From: Eulemur rufifrons
Lineage: Eukaryota > Chordata > Mammalia > Primates > Lemuridae
Direction: 5' to 3'
DNA length: 64,000 nucleotides
Assembly: GCF_041146395.1 (NCBI RefSeq)
Contig: NC_090997.1
Coordinates: 34,079,501-34,143,500, forward strand
Position numbers and translations under genes: made by a program. Shown piece after piece: positions 60,580-64,000 of this stretch. The notes beneath the pieces are model-generated. The model saw nothing but the letters and a program-made list of their open reading frames with translations. It did no database searches and had not been told where the DNA came from. How positions within the stretch are numbered: the stretch's first letter is position 1; each line of letters starts with the position of its first letter.

Positions 60580-61040
60580 AAACCATTGTCCACAGTTGTG
60601 GAAGAATTTGGGGAAAAGGGAAAGGTGCTAGAAGACCACAGATAGGCAAATACTAGTGCCAATTTTACTATTTTAGAGAATTTCGAGAGCCAGCCAGCTT
60701 CATATTGATCGAAAGCAATATTCTAGGTTGGATTAGTTAATAGATGGGTATATGAGTACTTTGAAAAGCAAGTGTCCTTGGTAGCTTGTATGAGCTCACC
60801 AAGAATAAATCACACCACACTTAATTCCTTGTTTGATAGATTTACTAGACCCATAACTCTATTATTGCAGTTAAATCCAGATTTCAGTAAAGCCGTTGAC
60901 AAAATCAACCATGAAAGTCTTCAGAAAATGTTCAATTATTCCATTCTATAGTTAAGTACATATAAATGGTTGGATGAACATATTCAAAAAGTGTCAGTTT
61001 AGCTATTGTAGAGAATTATCAGTATTTGGAGATATTTGGA
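60580..61040 (+). mobile_element. CR1/L3-like LINE fragment with RT motif A scrap
   Basis: The stretch 'gcttgtatgagctcaccaag' followed by 'cagatttcagtaaagccgtt' reads, in broken frames, as YELTKNKS-like and then PDFSKAVDKINHESLQK. This resembles the 'LDFSKAFDKVSHDIL' motif A region of CR1/L3-type non-LTR reverse transcriptases; motif A carries a catalytic Asp. Downstream 'tggttggatgaacatattca' resembles the 'RWLENYL' region. No long frame survives. The clade is inferred from memory; L2 is the alternative. Confidence 0.5.
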
Positions 61041-63427
61041 TAAAGGACCCTTCACATCCAGATAACCTATGATTCTAAGACTCTTACCTGATGACTATGC
61101 TATCGCCACTAATCGTGGCTAAAATGCCTAGGAAAAGGTGATAAATTAAAATGATTTTACACCATGTAACTGAAATTGCCTGCTCCACATGACCCCCTAC
61201 ATTATTGTATAATCCACAGTTATATAGTGAATGCTTTAAAAATAATAGAGTTGTATAATTTATCCACTGAAGTTAGTATTCAATATCTTCCTGAGATGCA
61301 AGCCCCCCATCTTGTTTAATCCTTATCACAATGAAAAAATATATCAACATATACTAAGGCTCTAGAGCCTTAATTTTAAAATAGAAAAAAATAATCCCTA
61401 TAATCAAGACCATTCTAGAATTCTCTACCCATCCATCCCCCATTCACCTCAAAATCTAACAATATTCTAGAAGCCAGAAAGGTTTGAATGTCCACATATT
61501 TGCACATAGGCTTTAAGAAGTTCTCAGATCTGGAGTTAGTAATAATTATTGCTGTTAACAGCACCATGACTACTACACTTTATGATCAATTTAAAAGAGA
61601 TTAAAGATCACATTTACCGTGTGTAATAGTTTGTCTCTCTCATTAGATTTACAACCTAATCTTTATGTAAGATGCTACTCTATCATTTGTATTAGCTATG
61701 TATGCACTATCAAAGAATAATGGACAATGATTTCCCTTTCTCCCAAAAAAGGAAACCAATTAACATTTACCAGGTGTTTGCTAAAAGAGCACCACCTTAC
61801 TAGAGCCTTCCTTCAGGAAGGTCAGAACTCATCTCCATCAGCAGTATCCCCTTATGTCTGCTTTGAAATGCTTTTTCTTTTTTCTTTCTCTCTTTCTTTT
61901 TTTTTTTTTTTTTTAAGGGTCTTGTTGGTCTAGGTTATCCTATGGTAGAGTGCGGAGCATGTACATTGCTGTCACATGACTGGTCTAGCAGATCTAATAT
62001 AGGTCAAGTTCAATCAGATAATTTGCAGTACCTCAATTGGTCAAAGCCCTTAGACATACACAGGGCTTCCCTAGTTTTGAGAAGGAACATTGCTAACTCA
62101 CATCTCTGATGAAAGTTCACCCAGATGCCCGTAGCAAACAACTGTGCCCTTGGCTTAACTACAGAGGTACCTATCTGGCAGATTTGTAGAATTTTAGTAA
62201 ATGTACCAACCCTAACGTGTTATGACAAGAGGATTTCCTCTACCAATCGTAAGAGTAGAAATGTCTGGGAACTGTTATTCAGTGGGGAGCAAAGCTCCTC
62301 CAACTACAAAGCAACTTGCAGACTGACACATGCTACAGCAATTTTTATCATGAGTTTGTACCTTGAATGGAACCTGTCTTTATTTGAAAAAAGACAGTAT
62401 ATCTTATATCCTGGCTTGTCTAGATTTTGAAATAGAATAACAGTAGCAGAAAATATTTGTTTCCTGAGCCTCATCTGCTCTAAATTAAAGTATCCAGGTT
62501 GGGGTTTTTTTGTTGTTGTTGAAACAAGAAAAAAGTATACTACCCTTAACAAATTCTATTGATTATCAGCCATGATCGCTAAGCTTATAAAATGGAACCA
62601 TGTGAACACAGTCTCTGTAAAGTTATAATGGGAAGAATAGACATATGGACATCCCAGGGGAAGAGGGGGGGCATGTTTTTCCCATTTGCCTACTCCAGAA
62701 CTTTCCATATTGAGTAAAATTTTCCATCCTTGTTCATCTCCAAAAATGAAAATAAAGATTATAAAACAGCTTTCTGAGCATGGTGCAAGCAGAAGAGTAG
62801 GGTACGGCTGAGTGGTGTAATTGACTTTTTTGATGTGAGGACTGCTGGGAAGCAGTGTGGGGCCAGCTGAGCACACGGGAAGCTAAGGAGTGGCCATAAA
62901 AATGCTGGAGACTTCTCTGTCCTCGGCTGCATTGAGATGAATGCATCAGACTTCTGTGCTTTTTTAAAAAGTGCCAATTCCAGACTTTTTTTTTTTTGCT
63001 TTGTAAAATAAGGCTATCAAAAAGAGGAGTGGCGGAATGTTTCCTCCAGTTTGTCAGTGTCTGCGGCAATAGACAGGAAACCTGGCTGTCTTCAACAGAA
63101 AGGGTGTGGGAATAACCAGGAGATTGGAAGAGATGCTTTTGCAAGGAGCCTGAGAGAAAATTTTGGCACATAACTTCCCCAATCTAATCTGCAATGCAAT
63201 GCTTTTGGAGAGCCAGGCACCACATTAGAATCTTGTTAAACTAAATATTGCACTGTTTTCTTCTCTTGGTAAACTTTGTGTCTTATGAGAAAAATGATAT
63301 CCTTTTGATATGAATTTGTTCTCCTAGTAATGACAATAGATTTACAGGTATTTATCCATACCATTTTTGTTACCCAGGTAGACATTTTCAAGGCAGCTCA
63401 CTAAGGTTAGGTGAGCAACCCATGATC
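61041..63427. other. Non-coding stretch
   Basis: No supportable gene. A T-rich run ((TTTC)n then T18) lies at about 61875-61914. The antisense frames at 62556-62876 and 62734-63171 (106 and 145 codons) have no recognisable domain. Confidence 0.45.
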
Positions 63428-63525
63428 ATTCATTCATTTAATAAATTTTAATTAAGCAGCTACTGTGTGTGAGGCACAGTGTTTGGCACAGCTACAATAA
63501 AAATATTGCCTCTACTCCAAACTCC
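63428..63525 (-). mobile_element. L2 LINE 3' end, antisense
   Basis: 'cattcattcatttaataaat' and 'agctactgtgtgtgaggcac' match the reverse complement of the L2 terminus. Confidence 0.75.
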
Positions 63526-64000
63526 CACTTGTTAAAACTGCAGCAGGGAGCTTTCCCAGGTCATCCTGGGATCCCAGCCCCACAGCTCCTAGAGCAGTGA
63601 TTCTCAGCCTTTCTGATGTTCCAATACTCTACAATTATTAGGTATTGTGAATCACCATCATTTCTAAAAGTATTATAAGAGTTTGTTTGTCTTATAAATT
63701 AAATTAAAAATAATTTGGTTTAGAGCTTTATAGTAGCCTTCTGCATAACTAGAAACATTCTCAAATACTGAAATCTAAATAATCACTCTGCAAGTGTCTT
63801 TTATGGGTCCCTTTAACAGTCGTCATGTCTATTGACTCAAATGAGTCAAAGCAATTATTCTGACACTTGAAATTTTACCTTTAATGTTTCCTAGGAAACA
63901 TAGCTTATACTCACCCCTACCCCTCCCGTGGGGCCATTTAAAAAGGAAGTAATCTGGAAAACAGCCATGCATACACAGAATTACCCAGTGGCTTCATGGT
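63526..64000. other. Non-coding end of window
   Basis: 'cagtgattctcagcctttct' at about 63596 resembles a hAT-type terminus, but no second end was found. No gene seen. Confidence 0.4.

Noticed and set aside
62734..63171. 145-codon antisense open frame
   Set aside because: No recognisable motif, overlaps another spurious frame, and lies in ordinary non-coding sequence.
63596..63720. Possible hAT-type terminus
   Set aside because: Only one end resembles a terminal repeat. No partner end or target duplication was seen.
1..64000. Novel defence, CRISPR-like or other gene system
   Set aside because: No evenly spaced repeats, operon-like gene clusters or intact multi-domain proteins occur. Composition and repeats are those of a primate gene-poor region.

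Overview
The window looks like primate nuclear DNA, most likely from a strepsirrhine and probably a Malagasy lemur. It is AT-rich, intron-like or intergenic sequence built from mammalian repeats. The best taxonomic clue is the Alu set. Two copies (about 3885-4229 and 4644-4880) carry the extended middle linker and the right-arm variant I associate with lemuriform Alus. Two L1 3' ends (19685-20039, 36016-38360) also read as the prosimian/lemur type. An AluJ-like copy and older L1, L2, MIR, MLT1, MER5A and hAT/Tigger copies form the shared mammalian background. The species assignment is inference from remembered consensus sequences, not from a search.

I found no intact protein-coding gene, no rRNA or tRNA, and no CRISPR-like array. 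All long open frames either lie in repeats or lack recognisable domains. Host exons cannot be excluded without transcript data, but none is supported. Recognisable coding remnants all come from transposons: a broken L1 ORF2 (36507-37986), a 5'-truncated antisense L1 ORF2 (in 48647-52576), a Tigger-like transposase C-terminus (22288-23156) and a CR1/L3-type reverse transcriptase scrap (60580-61040).

Layout. 1-5 kb: L2, MER5A, MIR and old L1 with two Alus. 6-20 kb: MIRs, two copies of one hAT-like element, L1 fragments nested in an older repeat, and an insertion consisting only of a poly-T run. 21.9-23.4 kb: Tigger-like DNA transposon with a GC-rich unexplained interior. 25-31 kb: L1 3' ends, an antisense AluJ and an inverted (twin-primed) L1. 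35.9-38.4 kb: an internally deleted L1 that keeps both ends. 40.6 kb: Alu with target duplication. 44.7-47.3 kb: old antisense L1 split by an MLT1 solo LTR. 48.6-52.6 kb: 3.9-kb antisense L1. 53.3-54.8 kb: unexplained direct duplication. 55.8-57.8 kb: A-rich LINE remnant with two pairs of direct repeats. 57.9-64 kb: L2, L1 and CR1/L3 remnants.

The elements do not form a functional system. They record layered retrotransposition: old L1, L2 and MIR were hit by MLT1 and DNA transposons, and later by primate and lemur Alu and L1 insertions. The points most worth a second look are the internally deleted L1, the twin-primed L1, the tail-only insertion, the 3'-truncated Alu, the GC-rich insert in the Tigger copy, and the two unexplained duplications at 53-58 kb.
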